The translations under genes and the position numbers were made by a program. Below are positions 31,001 to 40,093 of a stretch of DNA of 64,000 nucleotides, one piece after another. The notes under the pieces are model-generated. The model saw only the letters and a program-made list of their open reading frames with translations. It was not told the DNA's origin and searched no databases. The DNA is from G965215225 sp965215225 (GTDB lineage: Bacteria > Pseudomonadota > Gammaproteobacteria > CBDBNL01 > JAAOII01), in assembly GCA_965215225.1 (NCBI GenBank), contig OZ244039.1, positions 310,001 through 374,000 of the forward strand, in the 5' to 3' direction. The stretch's first letter is position 1, and every line of letters begins with the position of its first letter.

Positions 31001-31200
31001 ATAAATCTATAATCTACAAATCCACAAATTTACAGTCTTATAATCTCCAAATCTATAATCTCATAGTTTATAGTCCTATGCCGGTAAGCATAAGAGCGTT
31101 TATATTACCATAGATTTGCCAGAGATTTACCATAGATTAAGGTTTTTTTACTAGATTTAGCGAAAATCTAAGCAATTTTTTTCGTCGCATTTTGATAGCC

Positions 31201-31375
31201 AAGTTGCTGATATCTGTGGCTAGATGTAGAAAAGAATTGAGCGACGAATCAAGCGCGCAATGTAAGTTGCTGATATCTGTGGCTAGATGTAGAAAAAAAT
31301 TGAGCGACGAATCAAGCGCGCAATGTAAGTTGCTGATATCTGTGGCTAGATGTAGAAAAAAATTGAGCGGCAATT
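31201..31375. repeat. 63-bp tandem repeat, three copies
   Basis: AAGTTGCTGATATCTGTGGC begins at 31201, 31264 and 31327, giving a 63-bp period; the third copy is partial. A run of TTTTTTTCGTCGC at ~31177 is complementary to the ends of the units. The period is a multiple of three, so short frames stay open in both directions, but nothing suggests a gene. Confidence 0.85.
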
Positions 31376-31549
31376 GGTCTTAATTAGGCTTATATAAGTG
31401 GGATAGTGCTTAGTTGTCCTTGTTTTTTCTTTTCTTGCTATTATTTTGTAAAGATACGGAGCACCGAAAATTCCATGAGAGTTCTTGACACCCGAGGGGG
31501 GTATGTTCGGTTTGGCTGGAAACTCGTGGCTTATATTTCTTGCCTTCTT

Positions 31550-31850
31550 TTCCCTATGATGCTTCTCTTCTCTCTTCCCCTTTCTTCTCTTTATGTTTCT
31601 ATTCTCTCTCTTCCCCTTTCTTCTCTTTATGCTTCTCTTTTCTCTCTTCCCCTTTCTTCTCTTTATGTTTCTCTTCTCTCTCTTCCCCTTTCTTCTCTTT
31701 ATGTTTCTATTCTCTCTCTTCCCCTTTCTTCTCTTTATGTTTCTATTCTCTCTCTTCCCCTTTCTTCTCTTTATGCTTCTCTTCTCTCTCTTCCCCTTCT
31801 TCTCTTTATGTTTCTCTTCTCTCTCTTCCCCTTCTTTTCCTTATGCTCCC
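31550..31850. repeat. 36-bp polypyrimidine tandem repeat
   Basis: A CTTCTCTTTATG(T/C)TTCT / CTCTCTTCCCC unit recurs about eight times at a 36-bp period with small changes. All three forward frames remain open because the unit lacks stops and is a multiple of three. I treat it as non-coding low-complexity DNA. Confidence 0.8.
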
Positions 31851-31959
31851 ATAAGAGATTACAAACAAGCGCTGACAATTAAAGCAAAGAGATGATTTGT
31901 TAGGATATTAAAGAGAACACAAAAAGAGGCGCTGGCAACTAAAGAGATGGCACTGTGAA

Positions 31960-32870
31960 GCCACAAAAAAAGGGTGCCGAAAATTCCGTGGGAATTCTCG
32001 ACACCCTGGGATGTGCTTCAATAATCCTTTCTATTTCGCCGAAAGATCCGTGGGAACTCTCGGCGCCCTAGCTATAAAAAGGGTGCCGAAAACTCCGTGG
32101 GAATTCTCGACACCCTAGGGTGTGCTTTAATAATTCTTTCTATTTCGCCCAAAATTCTGTGGGAGCTCTCGACTGTCTAGATATAAAAAGGGTGCCGAGA
32201 ATTCCGTGGGAATCCTCGACACCCGGGGGGGTATATTCAATTTAGAAGGAAGCTCATAACTTCTATTTCTTCTTTTCTCTTTATTATACTCTTATTTTCT
32301 TATTTTCTTATTCTCTCTTTTCTCTTTCCATTCCCTTCATTATGCTTCCGCCCATAAAGAGGGGCTGCGAGATATATAAAGAGGCGGAAATCAAACAAAA
32401 AAACAAAACGCCTCGGAATAAATCTCACAGCCAAGGACGCACGTCCATATATTTCTCTCTATCTTCTTCCCTTCATTATACGGCGGATTCACATGCTTCT
32501 ATTCTTTCTTTCCTTTCTCTTCATTATGTTCCTATTAAAAGAGAATATAAAAAGGGTGTCGAAAACTCCGTGGGAATTCCGACACCCTAGGGTGTGCTTC
32601 AATAAATTCTTTCTATTTTGTCGAAAACTCCGTGGGGATTCTCGACGCCCTGGCTATAAAAAGGGTGCCGAAAACTCCGTGGGAGTTCTCGACACCCAGG
32701 GGGGTATAAAAAGAGTGCCGAAAAATCCATGGGAATTCTCGACACCCTAGGGTGTGCTTTAATAATTCTTTCCATTTTACCGAAAGATCCGTGGGAACTC
32801 TCGACATCCTAGATATAAAAAGGGTGTCGAAAACCCCGTGGGGGTTCTCGACACCCGGGGGGGTATATTC
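31960..32870. repeat. Palindromic element family A, clustered copies
   Basis: Hairpins with the consensus GGGTGYCGAAAAYTCC-GTG-GGARTTCTCGACACCC occur at 31972-32006, 32081-32116, 32190-32224, 32554-32587, 32663-32697, 32714-32748 and 32822-32857, with variants near 32037-32068, 32150, 32620 and 32780. Most are preceded by TATAAAAA, so on the - strand each resembles a stem-loop plus T-run terminator. Compensating changes within stems (AATTCC/GGAATT, ACTCC/GGAGT, CCCC/GGGG) suggest the fold is maintained. The stretch also holds one copy of family B at 32362-32432. No gene is seen. Confidence 0.85.
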
Positions 32871-32879
32871 AATTTAGAA

Positions 32880-33700
32880 GGAAGCTCATAGCTTCTATTT
32901 CTTCTTTTCTCTTCATTATACTTCTATCCTCTCTAATGCCTTCCATTTTTTTTCTCTTCATTATACTTCTATTCTCTCTAATGCCTTCCATTTTTTTCTC
33001 TTCATTATACTTCTATCCTCTCTTATTGCCTTCCATTTTTTTCTCTTCATTATACTTCTATTCTCTCTTATTGCCTTCCATTTTTTTCTCTTCATTATAC
33101 TTCTATTCTCTCTCTTGCCTTCCATTTCTTTCTCTTCATTATACTTCTATTTTTGCTATTCTCTCTCTTGCCTTCCATTTCTTTCTCTTCATTATACTTC
33201 TATTTTTGCTATTCTCTCTCTTGCCTTCCATTTCTTTCTCTTCATTATACTTCTATTTTTGCTATTCTCTCTCTTGCCTTCTTTTCCTTATGCTCTTATC
33301 TTCTTCCTTTCATTATACTTCTATTGCTTTCCATTGCTTTCCATTTCTTTCCATTTCTTTCTCTTCATTATACTTCTATTTTTGCTATTCTCTCTCTTGC
33401 CTTCTTTTCCTTATGCTCTTATCTTCTTCCTTTCATTATACTTCTATTGCTTTCCATTTCTTTCCATTCCCTTCTCTTCATTATACTCTTATTCTCTCTA
33501 TTGCTTTCCATTTCTTTCCATTCCCTTCTCTTCATTATACTCTTATTCTCTCTATTGCTTTCCATTTCTTTCCATTCCCTTCTCTTCATTATATTCTTAT
33601 TCTCTCTATTGCTTTCCATTTCTTTCCATTCCCTTCTCTTCATTGCACCTTTATTCTCTCTATTCCTTTCCTCTCCATTTCTTTCTCTCCCTTATGCTTC
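32880..33700. repeat. Pyrimidine-rich tandem low-complexity tract
   Basis: Repeated TTCATTATACTTCTATT / CTCTCTATTGC / TTTCCATTTCTTTCC segments occur at several interleaved periods of roughly 35-65 bp. Frames in all three phases stay open (Phe-, Leu- and Ser-rich), as expected from composition. No start, ribosome site or conserved domain supports a gene. Confidence 0.75.
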
Positions 33701-34330
33701 CGCCCATAAAGATGGGCTGCGAGATCTAGTGAGGAGGCGGAAATCAAAACAAAAAAACAAAACGCCTCGGAATAAATCTCACAGCCCAGGACCTAAGTCC
33801 ATATGTTTTCTCTCTATCTTCTTCTCTTCATTATAATTCTATTCTCTCTATTCCTTTCCTCTCCATTTCCTTCTCTTCCTTATGCTTCTATCTCTTTCCC
33901 TTCATTATGCTCCTATTATACTTCTATTTTCGCTATTGCCTTCCATTTCCCTCTTTCCCTTATGCTTCCTCTCATAAAGATGGGCTGCGAGATCTAGTGA
34001 GGAGGCGGAAATCAAAACAAAAAAACAAAACGCCTCGGAATAAATCTCACAGCCCAGGACTTAAGTCCATATGTTTTCTCTCTATCTTCTTCTCTTCATT
34101 ATAATTCTATTCTCTCTATTCCTTTCCTCTCCATTTCCTTCTCTTCCTTATGCTTCTATCTCTTTCCCTTCATTATGCTCCTATCATACTTCTATTTTCG
34201 CTATTGCCTTCCATTTCCCTCTCTCCCTTATGCTTCCGCCCATAAAGATGGGCTGCGAGATCTAGTGAGGAGGCGGAAATCAAAACAAAAAAACAAAACG
34301 CCTCGGAATAAATCTCACAGCCCAGGACTT
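33660..34330. repeat. 268-bp tandem repeat carrying nested-hairpin family B
   Basis: The nested palindrome GGGCTGCGAGAT ... GAGGCG ... CGCCTC ... ATCTCACAGCCC lies at 33714-33787, 33982-34055 and 34250-34323, exactly 268 bp apart, with pyrimidine-rich DNA between. Single family B copies also occur at 32362-32432, 35575-35635 and 35732-35793. The outer and inner arms are both complementary, so the unit could fold as a two-tier hairpin. Confidence 0.85.
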
Positions 34331-34618
34331 AAGTCCATATGTTTTCTCTCTATCTTCTTCTCTTCATTATACTTCTATTTTTGCTATTCTCTCTCTTGCC
34401 TTCCATTTCTTTCTCTTCATTATACTTCTATCTCTTTCCCTTCATTATGCTCCTATTATACTTCTATTTTCGCTATTGCCTTCCATTTCTTTCTCTTCCT
34501 TATACTTTTATTTCCCCTATTGCCTTCTCTTCATTATATTTCTATTTTCGCTATTCTCTCTATTGCCTTCTTTTCCTTATGCTTCTATCCCTTTCCCTCA
34601 TTATAAGATTGTAGAGTA

Positions 34619-34984
34619 TCAAGCATAAGTATAGAGTTTCCTTTCAACCTCTCTTATGTAAGCGAGTTTGTCAATAATGAGGTAAGCCATTTCATCAGCG
34701 TCATCTGTGTTAATAACGGTCACCTTCCTATCCTTTGTTAGCTTGCCAAGATTACATGCTTCAATGGTAGCGGTAAAAGTAGCTGGCTCTTTCAAGCCAA
34801 TGACAGCTGCCACATGCTCCCCATGGATAATTATTTCTTTCTTGCCATCTCGCTCCCTCATCTCCATATAAATGGGTGCAGGTCTGCCAGGGGTTATCAG
34901 ATACAAAGGATTATCGACAGGTCTATCGATGTAGCTCTTCAATACTTGATATAGATTAACTAATTGAGCTTCGATATTCTTCAT
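34619..34984 (-). CDS. Hypothetical protein, island in repeat DNA
   Basis: About 121 residues from the ATG at 34984; an ATG at 35020 adds 12 residues that are encoded by the neighbouring pyrimidine repeat, so I prefer the inner start. Composition is ordinary, unlike the surrounding simple-sequence DNA: an N-terminal helix (MKNIEAQLVNLYQVLKSYI), a central EMRERDGKKEIIIHGEHVAAVIG stretch, and a C-terminal ADEMAYLIIDKLAYIREVERKL helix. There is no signal peptide or membrane span. I do not recognise a family. Its isolation between hairpin repeats suggests an inserted or remnant gene. Confidence 0.55.
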   Translation of the reverse strand: MKNIEAQLVNLYQVLKSYIDRPVDNPLYLITPGRPAPIYMEMRERDGKKEIIIHGEHVAAVIGLKEPATFTATIEACNLGKLTKDRKVTVINTDDADEMAYLIIDKLAYIREVERKLYTYA

Positions 34985-35040
34985 ATTCTTTATGAGTTTC
35001 TTTTCGCTATTGCCTTCCATTCCCTTTCTTTCATTATACT

Positions 35041-35460
35041 TTCATTAAAGAGAATATAAAAAGGGTGTCGAAAACCCCGTGGGAGTTCCCAACACCCGAT
35101 GGAGTGGGTATATTCAGTTTAGATGAAGTCTGATGGTTTCTATTTTCTCTATTGCCTTCCATTTCCTTCTTTCATTATACTTTCATTAAAGAGAATATAA
35201 AAAGGGTGTCGAAAACTCCGTGGGAGTTCCCAACACCCGATGGAGTGGGTATATTCAGTTTAGATGAAGTCTGATGGTTTCTATTTTTTCTATTGCCTTC
35301 CATTCCCCTTCTTTCATTATACTTTCATTAAAGAGAATATAAAAAGGGTGTCGAAAACCCCGTGGGAGTTCCCAACACCCGATGGAGTGGGTATATTCAG
35401 TTTAGATGAAGTCTGATGGTTTCTATTTTCGCTATGTCGAAAACTCCGTGCAGTTTAGAT
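35041..35460. repeat. ~140-bp tandem repeat with family A hairpins
   Basis: Three copies of a unit containing AAAGAGAATATAAAAAGGG, a GTGTCGAAAACCCCGTGGGAG-type hairpin (starting at about 35063, 35204 and 35346), CCCGATGGAGTGGGTATATT and AGATGAAGTCTGATGGTTTC. A fourth, deleted copy is at ~35440. No gene is seen. Confidence 0.8.
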
Positions 35461-35889
35461 GAAGTCTGATGGTTTCTATTTTCGCTATTGCCTTCCATTC
35501 CCCTTTCATTATACTTCTATTCCCTCTATTCGTTTCCACTGCTTACTCTTCCTTATACTCCCGCCCCTAAAGACGGGCTGTGAGACAAATGAAGAGGCGA
35601 AAAGCAAAAAAACGCCTCGAATGAATCTCACAGCCCAGAACCTAAGTCGATATATTCTTTCCATTCTCTTCTCTTCCTTATGCTTCCGTTCTCTCTATTT
35701 CTCTTTTCCTTATGGTTCCCCTCATAAAGGCGGGCTGTGAGACAAATGACAAGGCGAAAAATGAAAAAACACCTCGATGGAGATCTCACAGCCCAGGATA
35801 TAAGTCCATATATTCTTTCCATTTCCTTCATTATACTTCTATTCTCTCTATTTCTTTCTCTTCCTTATGCTTTTATTAAAGAGAATACA

Positions 35890-36970
35890 AAAAAGGTGCT
35901 GCGAATTAAAGAGATGCCTTTGTGGTGATATAAAAAAAGGGATGGCGACGACTTCGTGGGAAGGGTGCCAGCGATTGAAGAGATGGCTTTGTGGTGATAC
36001 AAAAAAAGGGATGGCGACGACTTCGTGGGAAGGGTGCTAGCGATTAAGGAGATGGCGACGACTTCGTGGGAAGGGTGCTGGCAATTAAAGAGATGGCGAT
36101 GTGAAGCCACAAAAAAAGGGATGGCGACGACTTCGTGGGAAGGGTGCTGCGAATTAAAGAGATGCCTTTGTGGTGATACAAAAAAGGGATGGCGACGACT
36201 TCGTGGGAAGGGTGCTGCGAATTAAAAAGATGGCGATGTGAAGCCACAAAAAAGGGATGGCGACGACTTCGTGGGAAGGGTGCTAGCGATTAAGGAGATG
36301 CCTTTGTGGTGATACAAAAAAAGGATGGCGACGACTTCGTGGGAAGGGTGCTAGCGATTAAGGAGATGGCGATGTGAAGCCACAAAAAAGGGATGGCGAC
36401 GACTTCGTGGGAAGGGTGCTGCCAATTAAAGAGATGGCTTTGTGGTGATACAAAAAAGGGATGGCGACGACTTCGTGGGAAGGGTGCTGCGAATTAAAAA
36501 GATGGCGATGTGAAGCCACAAAAAAGGGATGGCGACGACTTCGTGGGAAGGGTGCTAGCGATTAAGGAGATGGCGATGTGAAGCCACAAAAAAGGGATGG
36601 CGAAGACTTCGTGGGAAGGGTGCTAGCGATTAAGGAGATGGCGATGTGAAGCCACAAAAAAGGGATGGCGACGACTTCGTGGGAAGGGTGCTGCCAATTA
36701 AAGAGATGCCTTTGTGGTGATACAAAAAAGGGGATGGCGACGACTTCGTGGGAAGGGTGCTAGCGATTAAGGAGATGGCGAAGACTTCGTGGGAAGGGTG
36801 CTAGCGATTAAAGAGATGGCTTTGTGGTGATATGAAAAAAGGGATGGCGAAATCTCCGTTGGAACTCTTGACACCCGAGATTAAAAAAGAGATGGCGACG
36901 ACTTCGTGGGAAGGGTGCTAGCGATTAAAGAGATGGCTTTGTGGTGATACGAAAAAAGGGATGGCGAAAT
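35890..36970. repeat. Family C: ~68-bp tandem repeats, about 15 copies
   Basis: The unit contains GGATGGCGACGACTTCGTGG, GAAGGGTGCTAGCGATTAA (or GGGTGCTGCGAATTAAA), and either GATGGCGATGTGAAGCCAC or GATGGCTTTGTGGTGATAC, then AAAAAA. The two endings alternate irregularly. Towards the right edge the units grade into family A hairpins (GGCGAAATCTCCGTTGGAAC), so C is probably a degenerate, amplified derivative of A. Confidence 0.85.
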
Positions 36971-36989
36971 CTCCGTTGGAACTCTTGAC

Positions 36990-37364
36990 ACCCGAGATTA
37001 AAAAAGAGTGCCGAAACTTCCGTGGGAGCTCGCGACACCCGAGTGAGATATAAAAAAGGGTGCCGAAAGCTCCGTAGGAGCTCTCGACACCCGAGGGGGG
37101 TATTTAGTTAATTTGAATGGAAGCCATTGCTTAATTGCTTGACTACTTCCTTCTGAAAATCAGTAGAATAATTTCTGTTGTTTGGTTTATTAATCATTTT
37201 ATTCATTTATTCGGTTTTATTTATTATACATATATATGTTCATATTTATTTATCCATTCTTGTCTATTATACCCAAAAAAGCTCTTTTATTAAAGATTAT
37301 ATGAAAAAAATGTTATTTTTTGTTTTTTTGTAGACTGCCCACTTGTATTGATTGTTGATGATAG
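36990..37364. other. Two last family A hairpins, then AT-rich DNA
   Basis: Hairpins lie at 37007-37040 and 37058-37092 (GTGCCGAAAGCTCC / GGAGCTCTCGACACCC). After 37110 there is AT-rich unique sequence with no coding frame of note. Confidence 0.7.
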
Positions 37365-37462
37365 GTGTTATAATCCCCTAAAATTTCTACTATTGTAAAT
37401 CAGCGCCTTTGGACTTGGGTGCAAAGTTATAATTCCCTATAAAATTTCTACTATTGGTAAAT
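37365..37462 (+). CRISPR. Degenerate two-repeat type V-A-like mini-array
   Basis: Two copies of a ~36-nt unit lie at 37365-37400 and 37426-37462. Both begin around GTTATAAT(C/T)CCCTA and end AATTTCTACTATTGTAAAT or AATTTCTACTATTGGTAAAT. They differ from the Cas12a handle by G-to-A in the stem and, in the second copy, by an added G. The 25 nt between them (37401-37425, CAGCGCCTTTGGACTTGGGT...) have spacer-like length. No cas gene is adjacent. The second repeat ends seven bases before the hydrolase GTG at 37470. Confidence 0.45.
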
Positions 37463-37469
37463 AGATAAT

Positions 37470-38294
37470 GTGATGAAACAGATATCTGGTTGGAGTCTTA
37501 TGTTGTCCTGGTTTCTTGCTGGCTGCACGATTCCGGGCCCAACTAAAGAGGAAAAGAAAGCAGCAGCCGCTATAACGGTTCATAATATTTCCTTGCCTGC
37601 TGATATGGGTGGCTATTTATATTACACTCAAGCGGGAGACCCTAAAGGGCAGAGGGTCATTTTTCTGCATGGCACTCCTGGCGACAGAAGCGCATGGGAT
37701 GGTTATATGGGTGCTGTGCCATCGGGTCGTCTGTATATTGCTATAGACAGGCCTTCTTTTGGCGCTAGTGGCCCGCCAGAGGTTGTTTCCATCTGGCGGC
37801 AGGCTGACATAATTGCGGAATTACTTAAGTCCTCAGAGGAGCCTGTTGTTCTGGTAGGACATTCCTATGGTGGCACCTTGGTTGCGCTCTTAGCTGCCCT
37901 ATATCCCGACAAAGTAGGTGCTATTGTGATAGTAGCAGGCACGGTTAGTCCTTATTTGGATCATCAATGGGGGCTTTTCAAGTTCTTTTCTTATCGGCCC
38001 ATGAGATATTTGGTGCCGCAGGTTTTGAGTAAAGCCAATGATGAGGTCATTGCGATGGAAGAGGAAAGCAAGGAATTCCCCCAGTTGTGGGAGCGGATTC
38101 GTTCCCCAGTTTTTGTTTTACAAGGGAGCAAGGACCCGCTGGTTTCGGTAGAGAATGTTATCTATATGAGAGAGAAGATGGTGAATGCCCCTTTGGATAT
38201 TACGGTTTTGGAAGGTGCCAGCCACTTTCTCATATGGGATGAAGCGGGGAAGGTTCGCCAGATTATTAGCAAAGCGATTGCTGCCACCCAGTAG
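37470..38294 (+). CDS. Alpha/beta hydrolase, predicted lipoprotein
   Basis: 274 residues from GTG 37470, or 273 from ATG 37473. The N-terminus MKQISGWSLMLSWFLAGC is a lipoprotein signal with lipobox LAGC, so the enzyme should be membrane-tethered. The fold signatures are HGTPGDRSAWD (oxyanion region), nucleophile elbow GHSYGG, acid in LQGSKDPLVS and catalytic His in GASHFLIWD, giving a complete Ser-Asp-His triad. Substrate cannot be read from sequence; esterase or lipase-like activity is most likely. It is followed after 92 bp by sspA on the same strand. The two degenerate Cas12a-like repeats occupy its immediate upstream region. Confidence 0.88.
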   Translation: MMKQISGWSLMLSWFLAGCTIPGPTKEEKKAAAAITVHNISLPADMGGYLYYTQAGDPKGQRVIFLHGTPGDRSAWDGYMGAVPSGRLYIAIDRPSFGASGPPEVVSIWRQADIIAELLKSSEEPVVLVGHSYGGTLVALLAALYPDKVGAIVIVAGTVSPYLDHQWGLFKFFSYRPMRYLVPQVLSKANDEVIAMEEESKEFPQLWERIRSPVFVLQGSKDPLVSVENVIYMREKMVNAPLDITVLEGASHFLIWDEAGKVRQIISKAIAATQ

Positions 38295-38386
38295 GAAGCA
38301 TTGTTGGATCAGCTTTGTTATCTATACCATCAAAATCTTGTTATTTTTTAGTTTCTTTGGATAGATTTAAGTAGAATTATCTTTAT

Positions 38387-39076
38387 ATGAACCAGTCTTT
38401 TAATTTATCAACCGAGAGCGAAGAGGAGATAGGCTCTGATATTACTCTTTATTCGGGGCCAGAGGATCATTATTCTCATCGGGCGCGCTTTGCGCTTCGC
38501 CTTAAGAAAGTGCATTTCTCATTGAAAAGTGTTGCGAATCCAAAACGGCTTCCCGAAGAGCTCAAAGTTATTAATCCTTATCATAAGGTGCGGGCGGTGC
38601 CTACCCTAGTAGATAGGGAGATGGTGCTTTATGAACCGGATGTCATTTTGCAATATATAGATGACAGGTTTCCATCTCAGCTGCTAATACCAACCCAAGC
38701 GCGTGACAAGGCACTTTTTTGTATGGAGTTATGGCGGGTCAAGGTCAATTTGATTGGGCTGGCTGACTCTATAATAAAGGAGAAGAACAAGTATAAGGCA
38801 GCCGAGCTGAGTCGCGAGTTGCGAACCAGGCTAATAGATTTTTCCACTCAGCATCTGGTGAATGACCTTTATCATAATGCCCCAAGGCCGCTTACTATGA
38901 TGGATTGTGTCCTAGCGCCAATTTTATTGCGCCTTCCATCTATGGGGATTCGGCTGCGAAGCAATGTTGCCAAATATCAGCCATTACGCCGATATATGCA
39001 GATGATTTTTACTGAGAGGGCATTTAGCGCCAGTTGTTCGGAAGAGGAACTGAGCTTACTTAAGTCCTTTAGCTGA
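38387..39076 (+). CDS. sspA: Stringent starvation protein A homologue (GST-fold)
   Basis: 229 residues. The thioredoxin-like N-domain begins LYSGPEDHYSHRARFALRLKKV and has the cis-Pro segment VRAVPTLVDREMVLYEPDVILQYIDDRFP, very close to E. coli SspA (SVPTLVDREL, IIMEYLDERFPHPPL). The all-helical C-domain ends with a MDCVLAPILLRLPSMGI segment that matches DCYLAPLLWRLPQLGI. SspA binds RNA polymerase and redirects transcription under starvation. The usual partner sspB does not follow here. The N-terminus is about 18 residues longer than the core. A possible -10 (TAGAAT at 38372) lies nine bases before the ATG, so the message may be leaderless. Confidence 0.85.
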   Translation: MNQSFNLSTESEEEIGSDITLYSGPEDHYSHRARFALRLKKVHFSLKSVANPKRLPEELKVINPYHKVRAVPTLVDREMVLYEPDVILQYIDDRFPSQLLIPTQARDKALFCMELWRVKVNLIGLADSIIKEKNKYKAAELSRELRTRLIDFSTQHLVNDLYHNAPRPLTMMDCVLAPILLRLPSMGIRLRSNVAKYQPLRRYMQMIFTERAFSASCSEEELSLLKSFS

Positions 39077-39540
39077 TTACTTGTAGGAACTATATAGACT
39101 TGACGGACTTCATTCTCATATATACTCATTCCTGAGATGCCTATATTTCTTAATATGCCTAATATACTTAATATACCTATATATAGGTATAATATATAAG
39201 TATAAAATCCATCAATGATGGCTTATCTGTGCTGGTTGATACCTACTATAGTAGGCATAAGATATAGACATAGAATATAGATATAAAGATATAAAGATAT
39301 AAAGATTATAAAAGGCATAAAAGGTATGTATAAAGAAGAGATTTATAAAGATAAACAGCTAGTTTTCGGCGTCTTTGATGTGAATTCAGTGCTTATAAAA
39401 GATGAAAATAGCTTATAAAAAAGCAATTTTTTTTCAATGAGTCAAGACTTTCATCTTAGAATACACTCCTTTTAGTTTGGTAAAAAAGAATAGAATATAG
39501 GATGAATATAGAATAGGTAGAACAGATAGAATAAAAAACT
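39077..39540. other. AT-rich intergenic DNA; start of duplicated block
   Basis: AT-rich sequence with short ATATA/TATAAAGATA repeats. From about 39372 (ATGTGAATTCAGTGCTTATA) to 40330 it is duplicated at about 44598-45720, upstream of the next lipoprotein gene. I see no gene here. Confidence 0.7.
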
Positions 39541-39837
39541 ATGATGAGCCTTATGAGATTATTTTTATTGTTAATGTTGTTAATGTCGTTAATGAAGTAT
39601 TCGTGTTGCCAGTTCTTCAGTGAAGTTCTTCACAAGGACTGCCAATATGATTACAGCAGCTCCTTTTCTAGTTTGGCAAAATCTATATTGAAAAAAACTA
39701 TATTGGTATATTTTGGTATATATAGGTCTATTGGTATATATAGGTCTATTGGTATATATAGGTCTATTGGTATATATAGGTCTATTGTCTATTTATTAAG
39801 GTATAATAAATCCTATGAAATCATTCACACTAGCTAA
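39541..39837 (+). CDS. Small hydrophobic protein, copy 1 (doubtful)
   Basis: The frame opens MMSLMRLFLLLMLLMSLMKYSCCQFF, a signal-peptide-like stretch, and continues through GGTATATATAGGTCTATT 18-bp repeats (39713-39790, encoding IGIYRS repeats) to 98 residues. A second copy at 44825 keeps the first ~50 codons in frame despite a 9-bp deletion, then diverges. TAGAAT a few bases before the ATG could be a leaderless promoter. No family is recognised; it may be a decayed gene or leader. Confidence 0.3.
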   Translation: MMSLMRLFLLLMLLMSLMKYSCCQFFSEVLHKDCQYDYSSSFSSLAKSILKKTILVYFGIYRSIGIYRSIGIYRSIGIYRSIVYLLRYNKSYEIIHTS

Positions 39838-39877
39838 TAAATGGCTAAACAATATGCTTATGAATTTTAATTATTAA
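39802..39877 (+). promoter_or_regulatory. TATAAT promoter with 20-codon leader, copy 1
   Basis: TATAAT at 39802-39807 lies seven bases before ATG 39815, which opens a 20-codon frame (MKSFTLANKWLNNMLMNFNY, stop). The same arrangement recurs at 45270/45283, with MKSFTLADKWLNN at its start. The -10-to-ATG spacing implies a leaderless transcript. It is the nearest good promoter upstream of the lipoprotein gene at 40094. Confidence 0.45.
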
Positions 39878-40010
39878 CCAATTACGAATCATGATAAAAT
39901 ATCTTTTCTTATTAGTTGTAATCATTAACCAATTACGAATCATGGTAAAATGTCTTTCCTTATTAGTTGTAATCATTAACCAATTACGAATTATGCTAAC
40001 ACAAATGTCT
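39873..40010 (+). repeat. 51-bp tandem repeats, three copies
   Basis: ATTAACCAATTACGAATCATG starts at 39873, 39924 and 39975 (51-bp period; the last copy is partial). The paralogous upstream block has only two (45341 and 45392). The unit is 17 codons and keeps open the frame that begins at ATG 39891 and runs into the poly-C tract. Confidence 0.85.
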
Positions 40011-40093
40011 TTTCTTGGTGAGGCTAAGCCTCGCTTCTTCTTCGGTGCGGCTAAATCTCGCTGCTTTAATATTGTGAGCACTGTGTCTCGCTT

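Noticed and set aside
31406..31895. Three overlapping Leu/Phe/Ser-rich open frames
   Set aside because: They come from a stop-free 36-bp pyrimidine repeat; all three phases stay open, so this is composition, not coding.
32936..33836. Long Phe/Ser/Leu-rich open frames in several phases
   Set aside because: Simple-sequence pyrimidine DNA without start signals or domain features.
35890..36970. Possible CRISPR array
   Set aside because: The whole ~68-bp unit repeats with no unique spacers, so it is a satellite-type tandem repeat.
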